Shown: positions 26,555 through 35,215 of the stretch, in pieces
Numbering within the stretch: the first letter of the stretch is position 1
How the letters are laid out: every line of letters begins with the position of its first letter
NCBI GenBank assembly: GCA_963519845.1
Contig: CAUQNX010000005.1
Coordinates: 62,001-126,000, forward strand
DNA from: Moellerella sp963519845
Lineage (GTDB): Bacteria; Pseudomonadota; Gammaproteobacteria; Enterobacterales; Enterobacteriaceae
DNA: 64,000 nt
Reading direction: 5' to 3'
Notes under the pieces: model-generated
What the model was told of the DNA's origin: nothing
Seen by the model: the letters and a program-made list of their open reading frames with translations, nothing else
Database searches by the model: none
Translations under genes and position numbers: made by a program

Positions 26555-28264
26555 TTACAACTGTCGATTCTGTAACGAGCTAAGCAAAGCATTTGCCTCA
26601 AGACTAACATTACTGAGAAACTTTTGTCCTTCAGCAAACGCATGATGCTCTACTCTTAATCCACTTGAGCTACTCGTTAGCTGCTCTACTACCTCAGCTG
26701 ATATTAATTCTGGGCGTAGCACCAAATTATTATTATTCGTCAGACTTGTCTCTGTTTTAATATTAACAGTATCACCGCCTTTAACTGTACCATTATTAAT
26801 ACCTGAATTGCTAAGCCCCCCTCCCTGAACAATATCAGCTCGATGTATCATTTTACTTCTATCATTCATCCCAGCAAAGCTACTTTTTTCAGAGCCGGAG
26901 TTTAATTTAAGATTTCTTATATCATCAGCTGTTGAGTCTAAAGTTTCATCAGCTGATTTTAAATTTAACGTATTAGTGATCGTTTGTTCTGCTTTAGAGG
27001 TAGTGATTCGAATATCTCTCAAAGAATCCTGAGTTTCTCTTAAATTATTCAGGGTCTGAATGTGTTTTTCTCTTAGAACATCGAAGTCTTCTTGTGCTTT
27101 TTTATAAAAGTTACGGTCCTTTTTAGCGCTGGAAAGTTGTTTTTCCAGCTCTGCTTTTTCTGCTCTAATCTCCAACAGCTCTTGTTGTAGCAGCTCTTGT
27201 TGTAGCTTTTGTTGTAGCTCTCTCTCTCTCGTGAGTTCGATACTTGAAAAATAATTTGGCTCTACAGCAAGTAGTGCCGGGATTTGGCCTAGTACGTTAT
27301 TTTCTTTATCCTCACACTGTTTTAATTTTTCATTTATTTCTTTTATTTTCTTTCTCTCATTTTCCAAATTAATCTTCAAAAGATTAATTTCATCATTATT
27401 ATTACCTAATGAATCATTTAATTTTTTAATTTCCAGCTTTTTATCATGAATATCGTTAGTTAACTTATCTACTTCTTTATTTTTTTCATTAAGTTGTGAT
27501 TCTACATCAGATAATTTCTTACTAACATTAGTAAAGTCAATCTTTACTTTATTTAAATCTGAAGAATTTAATATTGCACTTTCATTCTCCCTTTTAAATT
27601 GTTCCTGTTTAAGTTTAAGTTCTTTTTCTTTTGCTATTAACTCTTCTTTCAAACGTTCTATTTTATTTTTGGTTTTATTTATCTCCTGTTGTGCTATTAT
27701 TTCGTGTGATTTTGTATAAGAAGAAAATCCTTTCTGTAAATTTCTGATTGCGTTTTCCCCTTTTATAATCCCATCTTTTTGATTATTTCCGTTATTATAT
27801 AAATTTGATGCAATTAATTCATTATTGTTGTATCCTTTATTATGACTATTTCCTCCTTGCATTTTACTCGTATTATATCCACTATTTTGGACATCACCTG
27901 AGTGCATCCGAAATTTGTTTGTATGCTCATTTATGGTATTACCACCTTGTAGAATACCTTGGTTCAAGCCAGTATCAGTATTAATCACATTACCAGATTT
28001 CATATGATGCACATTTAAACCTATATTTTTAGTTACTCCACCAATTACAGCTCCTCTTCCAAAGCCATTATCTTCTGCAAGGCTGGCCTCTAGAACCCCC
28101 TCATTATTACCGTCATTTATCACATCTCCACTTTTAACAATACTTCCACCAATATCAGTTTCAGGAGCTTTTTGATTATTTAATAAAAGCATTTTCTGTT
28201 CAAATGTCATAACACTCGACTTGAAATTTAGCTTAGGAGTAACATCATATATATCATTCGACAT
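26555..28264 (-). CDS. Orphan protein: 15-residue Gly/Asn repeats flanking a long coiled coil
   Basis: 569 aa; I do not recognise the family. No signal peptide or membrane segment. Residues 43-172 form about nine tandem units of roughly 15 residues, starting near 43, 58, 73, 88, 105, 120, 135, 150 and 166. Consensus: hydrophobic-[KQH]-[SG]-G-[DN]-V-x-N-x-G-[YLI]-N-x3. Examples are MHSGDVQNSGYNTSK and MQGGNSHNKGYNNNE. Residues about 188-425 are Lys/Glu/Leu-rich with heptad character, broken near 325-340. Two more repeat units reappear at 479-508 (VQGGGLSNSGINNGT, VKGGDTVN). The single Cys is at 317. The regular Gly/Asn spacing suggests a solenoid-like fold. TAAGGT precedes the ATG. Low GC and no syntenic equivalent suggest acquisition. 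A secreted effector or a structural protein are both possible; neither is shown. Confidence 0.85.
   Translation of the reverse strand: MSNDIYDVTPKLNFKSSVMTFEQKMLLLNNQKAPETDIGGSIVKSGDVINDGNNEGVLEASLAEDNGFGRGAVIGGVTKNIGLNVHHMKSGNVINTDTGLNQGILQGGNTINEHTNKFRMHSGDVQNSGYNTSKMQGGNSHNKGYNNNELIASNLYNNGNNQKDGIIKGENAIRNLQKGFSSYTKSHEIIAQQEINKTKNKIERLKEELIAKEKELKLKQEQFKRENESAILNSSDLNKVKIDFTNVSKKLSDVESQLNEKNKEVDKLTNDIHDKKLEIKKLNDSLGNNNDEINLLKINLENERKKIKEINEKLKQCEDKENNVLGQIPALLAVEPNYFSSIELTRERELQQKLQQELLQQELLEIRAEKAELEKQLSSAKKDRNFYKKAQEDFDVLREKHIQTLNNLRETQDSLRDIRITTSKAEQTITNTLNLKSADETLDSTADDIRNLKLNSGSEKSSFAGMNDRSKMIHRADIVQGGGLSNSGINNGTVKGGDTVNIKTETSLTNNNNLVLRPELISAEVVEQLTSSSSGLRVEHHAFAEGQKFLSNVSLEANALLSSLQNRQL
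27176..27230 (-). repeat. Tandem 15-bp and CT-dinucleotide repeats inside the coiled-coil gene
   Basis: CAGCTCTTGTTGTAG occurs twice in tandem (27176-27190, 27191-27205), followed by a 12-base partial copy (27206-27217) and six and a half CT units (27218-27230). The 15-base unit keeps frame and adds five residues (Leu/Gln/Glu type) to the coil. A change in the CT tract would shift the frame. Confidence 0.85.
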
Positions 28265-28511
28265 AGTATTTACCTTAATATTTAAATTATTAATAATATA
28301 AAACCAAATCGTTTATTTATATTAAATACAAATGAAATACATTAATTTTTATTTCAAATGAATTAAGTTAAAAACGATTTAAATTAATATTATGCCAATT
28401 GAAAAACAATACAACTGAAGTTTATCTGTAAATAATAAAGTGATAATTAATAGAAATAAAATCATTTTAATGATAATAGTTATTACTAAATGACTTTTTA
28501 ATATTTATATA
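28265..28511. other. AT-rich spacer upstream of the repeat protein gene
   Basis: About 250 strongly AT-rich bases between the dacC terminator and the start of the repeat protein gene. No ORF or RNA seen. It probably carries the promoter of the repeat protein gene. Confidence 0.45.
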
Positions 28512-28554
28512 TAAAAAACGCTGAGTATATTTATATATTATAGACTCAGCGTTT
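28512..28554 (-). terminator. Terminator of dacC
   Basis: Eleven-base-pair stem, AAACGCTGAGT (28516-28526) with ACTCAGCGTTT (28544-28554), followed on the minus strand by a T run. It lies just past the dacC stop. Confidence 0.85.
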
Positions 28555-28581
28555 ATCGAGAATAATAAACCTATTTAGTTA

Positions 28582-29787
28582 TTAGCTAAATATCGCATTC
28601 CACCAACCACTAATAGTTTTCACAATAAAGTCCCAAATTTTGCCAAAGAATCCGCCCTCTTCCACAGCCTCTTTGACTACCAAAGGACGCTGCTCAACAA
28701 TTTGATCATTAAGCATAAAATTAACCGTTCCCACCACCTGATTTTTAGTCAACGGGGCTTCAAGGGTCGGATTAGTTAATTCAAAACTGGCTTTCAGATT
28801 ATTTAATTGTCCTTTAGGGATAGTAATGGCCGCATCAGTGACGACACCTAATGGTACAGAAGCTTGATCGCCAAACCATACTTTCTGGGTAATTAAGGTA
28901 TCTGTTGCTTTGATCGGTGTCACGGTTTCAAAGAAACGAAATCCCCATGTCAGCAATTTTTCACTCTCTGAGAAACGTACTTTATCGCTTGGTGCACCTA
29001 GCACAACAGAAATCAAACGCATTGGGCCATCAGTTGCTGAAGCTACCAAGTTATGACCTGCACCATTTGTGTGACCGGTTTTAACCCCATCGACACTTAA
29101 GTTTTTATTCCATAATAAGCGATTACGATTTTGTTGACGGATCTTATTGAAAGTAAATTCTTTCTCTTTATGTAAACTATATTCATCGGGTACATCACGG
29201 ATCATTGCTTGAGTTAACAAAGCCATATCACGAGCCGTACTAAATTGACCCTCGGCATCAAGTCCATGAACTGTTCTAAAAGAGGTATTATCGAGTCCTA
29301 ATGATTTAGCATAGCCATTCATTAATTGCACAAACGAATCTTGGCTACCAGCAACATAGTCTGCTAAGGCTATACTAGCATCATTACCCGATTGGATGAC
29401 TACGCCACGATTAAGATCGAGTACAGAAACGCGATCCTTAGGTTTCAAAAACATCAGCGAAGAGCCCTTTAAAATCGGATTTCCCGTTGCCCATGCATCT
29501 TCGCCGACGGTAACCATATCTTGAGGGGTAATTTTACCTGATTTAATCGCTTGTCCAACCACATAGCTGGTCATAATCTTGGTTAAACTAGCGGGATCAA
29601 GCCGTAGATCGGCATTACTAGACGCCAAGATCTTACCACTGTCATAATCCATCAAAACATAAGCTTTTACATCTACTTGGGGCGCAACGGGCGCCTCTGC
29701 TGCATAAACGCTAACAGTTGCGGCAAAAAAGAGATTTAAGCCTGTTGTCAGATGCAAGATCCTCATCGACAGTGTTTTTTTTAACAT
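28582..29787 (-). CDS. dacC: D-alanyl-D-alanine carboxypeptidase DacC (PBP6)
   Basis: Penicillin-binding protein that trims the terminal D-Ala from peptidoglycan pentapeptides in the periplasm. 401 aa with a signal peptide ending near residue 30. Catalytic motifs: S67-L-T-K70, S133-G-N135 and K236-T-G238. The C-terminal amphipathic helix GGFFGKIWDFIVKTISGWWN anchors it to the membrane. The sequence is closer to E. coli DacC than DacA. GAGGAG precedes the ATG at 29787. It is divergent from gstB as in E. coli. Confidence 0.95.
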   Translation of the reverse strand: MLKKTLSMRILHLTTGLNLFFAATVSVYAAEAPVAPQVDVKAYVLMDYDSGKILASSNADLRLDPASLTKIMTSYVVGQAIKSGKITPQDMVTVGEDAWATGNPILKGSSLMFLKPKDRVSVLDLNRGVVIQSGNDASIALADYVAGSQDSFVQLMNGYAKSLGLDNTSFRTVHGLDAEGQFSTARDMALLTQAMIRDVPDEYSLHKEKEFTFNKIRQQNRNRLLWNKNLSVDGVKTGHTNGAGHNLVASATDGPMRLISVVLGAPSDKVRFSESEKLLTWGFRFFETVTPIKATDTLITQKVWFGDQASVPLGVVTDAAITIPKGQLNNLKASFELTNPTLEAPLTKNQVVGTVNFMLNDQIVEQRPLVVKEAVEEGGFFGKIWDFIVKTISGWWNAIFS

Positions 29788-29947
29788 CAGTCACTCCTCA
29801 CTAATTACAAATTTGGGTTAATGCGTTATTAATATAGGGCTTTTTGTTGCTAGACTCCATCAACTAAGAATAAAGATTGTTCCTATAATCGCTTTACACT
29901 ATCTTTAACACTCACTACCCACCATTACTTATTAACCGGAGGCAGAA

Positions 29948-30571
29948 ATGCTGATTGTCTGGGGTCGTAAAAATTCATCTAATGTCAAAAAAGTGCTTTG
30001 GTGTCTTGAAGAGCTAAATATCAGCTATGAAAGAAAAGACGTTGGCGGCCCATTTGGTGGCCTAGATACACCTGAATATCAAAAAATGAATCCAAACAAA
30101 ACAATTCCGACTTTACAGGATGATGCATTCACACTGTGGGAGTCGAATTCGATTTTACGTTACCTTACGGCAAAGTATGATCTATCTCACCTATTAACCT
30201 CATTGGATGTACAAGAAATGTCCGCAGGGGATCAATGGATGGATTGGGCTGGCACTAATTTATTCGCACAAATTAAAGATATGATGAATAAAATTGTGCG
30301 CCTGCCTGAAGAACAGCGTGTTCCAGAGCAAACAGCGCAAATCTATCAGAATATAGAAAAACTAATGTTGATCGCTGATAATGCTTTAGCTACACAAGCT
30401 TATTTTAGCGGACAAAAATTTGGTATTGCCGATATTGCTATCGCGCCACTCTTTTATCCGTGGCGAGAACTGGCGCCTAATCGCCCAGCTCTGCCACACT
30501 TAGAGCGCTGGTTTGCTCAACTTGAAACTCGCCCAGCGTTCCAAAAAATTGTTCTATTGCCTGTTAGCTGA
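29948..30571 (+). CDS. gstB: Glutathione S-transferase GstB
   Basis: 207 aa, near E. coli GstB (208 aa, YliJ). The N-terminal thioredoxin-like domain has LIVWGRKNSSNVKKVLWCLEE (21 residues; the Ser/Asn pair is the likely glutathione-activating site), NPNKTIPTL and WESNSILRYL. The C-terminal helical domain has FGIADIAIAPLFYPW. GstB in E. coli acts on bromoacetate and similar compounds. It sits next to dacC as in E. coli, and its stop codon lies two bases from the convergent yeeZ stop. Confidence 0.92.
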   Translation: MLIVWGRKNSSNVKKVLWCLEELNISYERKDVGGPFGGLDTPEYQKMNPNKTIPTLQDDAFTLWESNSILRYLTAKYDLSHLLTSLDVQEMSAGDQWMDWAGTNLFAQIKDMMNKIVRLPEEQRVPEQTAQIYQNIEKLMLIADNALATQAYFSGQKFGIADIAIAPLFYPWRELAPNRPALPHLERWFAQLETRPAFQKIVLLPVS

Positions 30572-30573
30572 GA

Positions 30574-31398
30574 TTAAAGCGACATTGGCATCTTATTAGG
30601 GTCTGGGTATTGATACTCAAACCCTAATTCTTGGCAAATCAAACTAGCGTTAATAATCTTACCCGATGAGTCGTTATCTTCACTAAACTCAGGAGGAACT
30701 AACTGTAATTGATGAGCCGCCTGACAGTAAAAATCAGCTCGAGTAGGATGCTGTGGCGCACAAAGATTATAGATATGACCACCTTTAGATTGTCTAATCA
30801 ACAGCAAGATGGCACTAATCACATCCTCTTGATGGACGATATTAACTCCCTGTTTCGCACCTTTAACCTGCTTTTTACCAGCCAAGAAACGCCCTGCATG
30901 ACGTTGATCACCCACCAAACCCGCGAGTCGTAAAATATCTACGCCAATATGGGGTAGCTGATGTAGCCAGCTCTCAATCTCGGCTAATGCTATAGCTGAA
31001 TCGCTATCAGGTTTCATTTCGCTCTGTTCATTTACCACGCCTGCCACATTGCCATAGACTGAGGTCGAACTGCTAAAAATCAGCCGAGGAATATTAAAAG
31101 AGAGCGCGCTATCAACCAATTGTTGGATCGCCATTCGATACTCATCAGTACCAATTTTTGATGGTGGTAATAAAATTAGTAGAACATCGGTGTTATCCAT
31201 CAATTGAGCTAAATCATCAGGATCACACTCAATGGAAGGGGTAAAATTCAGATAATAGCAATCTATACCACTTTTTCTTACTGCTTCAATGCCATCGACA
31301 GTCGTTTTGCTGCCCACCACTTGAAAGCCTTCTGCAACTAATGCATTGGCAAGGGGCAGCCCCAACCAACCTAATCCAATAATGGAAATTTTTTTCAT
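30574..31398 (-). CDS. yeeZ: NAD(P)-binding SDR-family protein YeeZ
   Basis: Atypical short-chain dehydrogenase-like protein of unknown substrate. 274 aa from the ATG at 31398, equal to E. coli YeeZ; the frame continues to 31428, but GGGGAA before 31398 and the N-terminus MKKISIIGLGWLGLPLA decide. The Rossmann motif GLGWLG is at residues 8-13, and SSTSVYGN holds the usual SDR Ser/Tyr region. It is divergent from the his leader, as in E. coli. Confidence 0.93.
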   Translation of the reverse strand: MKKISIIGLGWLGLPLANALVAEGFQVVGSKTTVDGIEAVRKSGIDCYYLNFTPSIECDPDDLAQLMDNTDVLLILLPPSKIGTDEYRMAIQQLVDSALSFNIPRLIFSSSTSVYGNVAGVVNEQSEMKPDSDSAIALAEIESWLHQLPHIGVDILRLAGLVGDQRHAGRFLAGKKQVKGAKQGVNIVHQEDVISAILLLIRQSKGGHIYNLCAPQHPTRADFYCQAAHQLQLVPPEFSEDNDSSGKIINASLICQELGFEYQYPDPNKMPMSL

Positions 31399-31639
31399 TT
31401 GATTATTCCCCAATTGCCCATAGGCCATCCTACGCTAATGCTGAGATGAATACCCGTTTATCCGAGATGCACAAAGAGAAAAATAAAGAATAAAGCGCTA
31501 AAAAACAAGAGAATAAAACTATTGTGAGTTTTATTTGTAAAAATGAGTTGCTTTTCAGTGAGCAAATCGTTTAGCTTGGTAATCAGCGAGTGATTATATT
31601 TAATATAAATAGATTAAACAGAAACTAGAGAGAAACATT

Positions 31640-31684
31640 ATGAACAGCATTCGATTCAACCATCATCACCATCATCCTGACTAG
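31640..31684 (+). CDS. hisL: his operon leader peptide
   Basis: Fourteen-codon leader MNSIRFN-HHHHH-PD with five consecutive His codons; the E. coli leader has seven. Stalling of ribosomes at these codons when histidyl-tRNA is low lets the RNA adopt the antiterminated form. Too short for ordinary ORF calls but unmistakable from position and content. Confidence 0.93.
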   Translation: MNSIRFNHHHHHPD

Positions 31685-31748
31685 TCTTTCGGGCGATGTG
31701 TGCTGGAAGACGTTTAACGAACTTCCGGTGGCATGAATGCTAAAAGAA

Positions 31749-31783
31749 AACCCTCGGAAGATTATCTTCCGAGGGTTTTTTTA
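31749..31783 (+). terminator. his operon attenuator terminator
   Basis: Thirteen-base-pair G/C-rich stem, AACCCTCGGAAGA (31749-31761) with TCTTCCGAGGGTT (31765-31777), a three-base loop and seven Ts. It lies 65 bases past hisL and 111 before hisG. The intervening sequence GAAGACGTTTAACGAACTTCCGG can form alternative stems. Confidence 0.93.
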
Positions 31784-31893
31784 TTATATGGCCTAAATAT
31801 AACCGAACGCAGGAAAGCAGCAAATCTAAGTACAACAGCCAGCACCTGCAACTTGGCCCCAAACAAATTAAACAGAATAGACAGGGTAAAATT

Positions 31894-32793
31894 ATGTTAG
31901 ATAAAGCACGTTTAAGAATCGCAATACAGAAATCAGGCCGTTTAAGTGATGAGTCTCGTGAGCTACTGGCGCGTTGTGGAATTAAAATCAATCTACAACA
32001 ACAACGTTTAATCGCTTATGCCGAAAATATGCCAATTGATTTACTTCGTGTTCGCGATGACGATATTCCCGGTCTGGTAATGGATGGCGTCGTTGATCTG
32101 GGTATCATTGGCGAGAACGTACTAGAAGAAGAGCTATTAAATCGTCGTGCACAAGGCGATGACCCACGTTATTTAACATTGCGCCGTTTAGATTTTGGGG
32201 CTTGCCGTCTCTCACTGGCTGCGCCGCTAGACTTTGATTACACAGGCGTGCAATGTCTAAATGGTTCACGTATCGCCACCTCTTATCCTCACCTGTTAAA
32301 GCGCTACTTTGATGAGAAAGGCGTGCAATTTAAATCCTGTCTACTCAATGGTTCTGTTGAAGTGGCACCAAGAGCTGGTCTCTCCGATGCGATTTGTGAT
32401 CTCGTTTCCACTGGCGCAACATTAGAAGCTAATGGCCTAAAAGAAGTTGAAGTGATCTATCGCTCTAAAGCCTGTTTAATCCAGCGCGATGGCGATATGG
32501 CAGAAGATAAACAAAACTTGATCGATCGCCTGATGACCCGTATTCAAGGCGTGATCCAAGCCCGTGAATCTAAATATATAATGCTACACGCACCGAGTGA
32601 ATGTCTGGATCAGATTATCGACCTGCTACCGGGAGCTGAACGCCCAACAATACTGCCATTAGCCGGCGACCAAAATCGAGTTGCCATGCACATGGTGAGC
32701 AGCGAAACCCTGTTCTGGGAAACCATGGAAAAGCTGAAAGCATTGGGTGCAAGTTCAATCCTCGTATTACCAATTGAAAAAATGATGGAGTAA
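31894..32793 (+). CDS. hisG: ATP phosphoribosyltransferase HisG
   Basis: First enzyme of histidine synthesis: joins ATP and PRPP, and is feedback-inhibited by histidine. 299 aa, the long (hexameric) form with the C-terminal regulatory ACT-like domain. Motifs: LRIAIQKSGRL, DLGIIGENV and the PRPP-binding LVSTGATLEANGL. First structural gene of hisGDCBHAFI, controlled by the hisL attenuator. Confidence 0.97.
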   Translation: MLDKARLRIAIQKSGRLSDESRELLARCGIKINLQQQRLIAYAENMPIDLLRVRDDDIPGLVMDGVVDLGIIGENVLEEELLNRRAQGDDPRYLTLRRLDFGACRLSLAAPLDFDYTGVQCLNGSRIATSYPHLLKRYFDEKGVQFKSCLLNGSVEVAPRAGLSDAICDLVSTGATLEANGLKEVEVIYRSKACLIQRDGDMAEDKQNLIDRLMTRIQGVIQARESKYIMLHAPSECLDQIIDLLPGAERPTILPLAGDQNRVAMHMVSSETLFWETMEKLKALGASSILVLPIEKMME

Positions 32794-32798
32794 TACTG

Positions 32799-34109
32799 AT
32801 GGAAACAGGATTTAATCAAGTGATCCGCTGGGCTGATTGTAGCCCAGCAGAGCAAGCTAGCCTATTGACGCGACCTGCCATTGCCGCCTCTGATAATATT
32901 TCAGCTGCCGTTTCAACCATTTTAGCTGAGGTTAAATCTCGCGGCGACACAGCATTATATGAATTTAGTCAACGCTTCGATAAAGCCAATATCGATCAGG
33001 TTAAAGTTAGCTCAGAGGCAATGGCTAAAGCTGAAGCTAATCTGAATGAGGATATTAAAGCAGCAATCAATGTTGCTATGAATAATATTCGTCAATTCCA
33101 TATGGCACAAATCCCAACAACCATCACCGTCGAGACCCAACCGGGCGTGGTTTGCCAGCAAATTACACGACCGATTGATTCTGTCGGGCTCTATATTCCC
33201 GGCGGTTCAGCTCCCCTGCTATCCACGGTGATGATGTTAGGTATACCGGCGAATATTGCCGGCTGTCGTAAAATTATTCTTTGTTCGCCACCGCCAATCG
33301 CTGATGAAATCCTCTATGCGGCACAGCAGTGCAACATAAGCGAAATCTTTCAAGTCGGTGGCGCACAAGCAATCGCCGCTATGGCTTTTGGTACTGAATC
33401 TATTCCTGCGGTAGATAAAATATTTGGCCCCGGTAATGCTTATGTGACTGAAGCTAAACGCCAAGTAAGCCAAGTTATCGATGGCGCAGCTATTGATATG
33501 CCAGCGGGTCCTTCAGAAGTGCTAGTGATAGCTGATGAGCAAGCTAATCCGGCTTTTACCGCGGCAGATCTGCTCTCTCAAGCAGAGCATGGCCCTGATT
33601 CACAAGTGATTTTATTAACCACCGATGAAATGATGGCGCAGCGCGTTATTGCTGAAACGGAAAAGCAATTGCAATCCCTTTCTCGGGCCGATATCGCTCG
33701 TCAGGCTCTTGATTCTAGCCGTGTGATCATTGCTGAATCATTAGCTCAATGTATTGAAATCAGTAATCGCTATGGTCCTGAACATTTAATTATTCAAACC
33801 CGCGATCCTGATGCCCTAGTTCCCTTAATTACTAGTGCAGGATCTATTTTTCTTGGCGATTGGTCGCCTGAATCAGCGGGCGATTATGCTTCTGGCACTA
33901 ACCACGTATTACCCACTTATGGTTATACCTCAACCTATTCGAGTTTAGGACTGGCTGATTTTATGAAACGCATGACAGTTCAAAAACTCTCTCCTGAGGG
34001 ATTACTCGGCTTAGCCACTACCATTGAAACACTGGCCCAAGCTGAACAATTGACTGCGCATAAAAATGCGGTTTCTCTCCGTGTTGCTGAACTCAATAAA
34101 AATAAATAG
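32799..34109 (+). CDS. hisD: Histidinol dehydrogenase HisD
   Basis: Catalyses the last two steps, histidinol to histidine, using NAD+ and zinc. 436 aa. Diagnostic segments: GLYIPGGSAPLLSTVMML, GPGNAYVTEAK, DMPAGPSEVLVIAD, LLSQAEHGPDSQVIL and YASGTNHVLPT. Five bases after hisG, with GGAG upstream of the ATG. Confidence 0.97.
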   Translation: METGFNQVIRWADCSPAEQASLLTRPAIAASDNISAAVSTILAEVKSRGDTALYEFSQRFDKANIDQVKVSSEAMAKAEANLNEDIKAAINVAMNNIRQFHMAQIPTTITVETQPGVVCQQITRPIDSVGLYIPGGSAPLLSTVMMLGIPANIAGCRKIILCSPPPIADEILYAAQQCNISEIFQVGGAQAIAAMAFGTESIPAVDKIFGPGNAYVTEAKRQVSQVIDGAAIDMPAGPSEVLVIADEQANPAFTAADLLSQAEHGPDSQVILLTTDEMMAQRVIAETEKQLQSLSRADIARQALDSSRVIIAESLAQCIEISNRYGPEHLIIQTRDPDALVPLITSAGSIFLGDWSPESAGDYASGTNHVLPTYGYTSTYSSLGLADFMKRMTVQKLSPEGLLGLATTIETLAQAEQLTAHKNAVSLRVAELNKNK

Positions 34110-34117
34110 GAAAGATC

Positions 34118-35215
34118 ATGAGCCAAAACTTTAATGCCGCTGAGCTTGCTCGAGACAATATCAAAAAAATGATCCCGTACCAATCGGCTCGTCGCTTGGG
34201 CGGAAAAGGGGATGTTTGGCTCAATGCCAATGAATATCCACTCGCACCTAATTTCTCATTCAGTGAGCAGATACTTAATCGTTATCCTGAATGTCAGCCA
34301 GTTGCTATTATTGATAATTATGCCGCTTATACGGGCCTCTCTACTGAACAAATTTTAGTGTGCCGTGGTGCTGATGAATCCATAGAACTCTTAATCCGAG
34401 GATTTTGTGAGCCCGGCAAAGATGCGGTGATGATTTGTCCGCCAACATATGGCATGTATAGCGTCAGCGCAGAAGCTTTTGGTGTTAAACAGAAAAAGAT
34501 CCCAACGCTCTCTAATTGGCAGCTAGATCTCGATGCAATCGAACAAAATATTGATAATGTTAAGCTGATTTATATTTGCAGCCCAAATAATCCAACCGGA
34601 AACATTATTGATAATGCAGCATTAAAACAAGTATTGGCACTCGCTGCTGGCCGCGCCTTAGTGGTGATTGATGAAGCCTATATTGAGTTCTGTCCTGAGT
34701 TCAGCGTGGTTGAGTGGATGGCGCAATACCCACACCTCGTTATCCTGCGCACACTCTCAAAAGCATTTGCTTTAGCTGGATTACGTTGTGGATTTACCCT
34801 TGCTTCACCTGCCGTTATTGAGATCCTACTCAAGGTGATTGCGCCTTATCCTTTATCCACTCCGGTCGCCTATATTGCCGCGCAAGCGCTGAGCCCTGAA
34901 GGTATTGCCGTGATGCAGCGTCGAGTGGCGGAGATTAAGACCAGTCGCGAAGGCTTGATTGAGTCTCTGCGTGATCTACCGCAAGTGGAAAAAGTCTTCC
35001 CTAGTGAAACTAACTATATTCTTGTGCGTTTTATTGATGGTAAAAAAGTATTTAAAGCACTTTGGGACCAAGGCATTATCTTAAGAGACCAAAGTACTCA
35101 ACCCGGATTAGTCAACTGCCTGCGTATCACCATAGGCACACAAATCGAAAATGCGCGCGTTATTGAAGCCATTGCAGCTATTTCAGCAAATCAACAATCT
35201 ACGGAGATACCATGA
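34118..35215 (+). CDS. hisC: Histidinol-phosphate aminotransferase HisC
   Basis: PLP-dependent class I/II aminotransferase, imidazole acetol phosphate to histidinol phosphate. 365 aa. The PLP-lysine region RTLSKAFALAGLRCGF, the SPNNPTGN loop and VVIDEAYIEF are intact. Eight bases after hisD; its end overlaps hisB by four bases. Confidence 0.97.
   Translation: MSQNFNAAELARDNIKKMIPYQSARRLGGKGDVWLNANEYPLAPNFSFSEQILNRYPECQPVAIIDNYAAYTGLSTEQILVCRGADESIELLIRGFCEPGKDAVMICPPTYGMYSVSAEAFGVKQKKIPTLSNWQLDLDAIEQNIDNVKLIYICSPNNPTGNIIDNAALKQVLALAAGRALVVIDEAYIEFCPEFSVVEWMAQYPHLVILRTLSKAFALAGLRCGFTLASPAVIEILLKVIAPYPLSTPVAYIAAQALSPEGIAVMQRRVAEIKTSREGLIESLRDLPQVEKVFPSETNYILVRFIDGKKVFKALWDQGIILRDQSTQPGLVNCLRITIGTQIENARVIEAIAAISANQQSTEIP

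Noticed and set aside
31740..31991. 83-codon minus-strand ORF across the his attenuator and hisG start
   Set aside because: It is antisense to the attenuator and hisG, has no family resemblance, and its opening follows from the hairpin and coding bias of the other strand.
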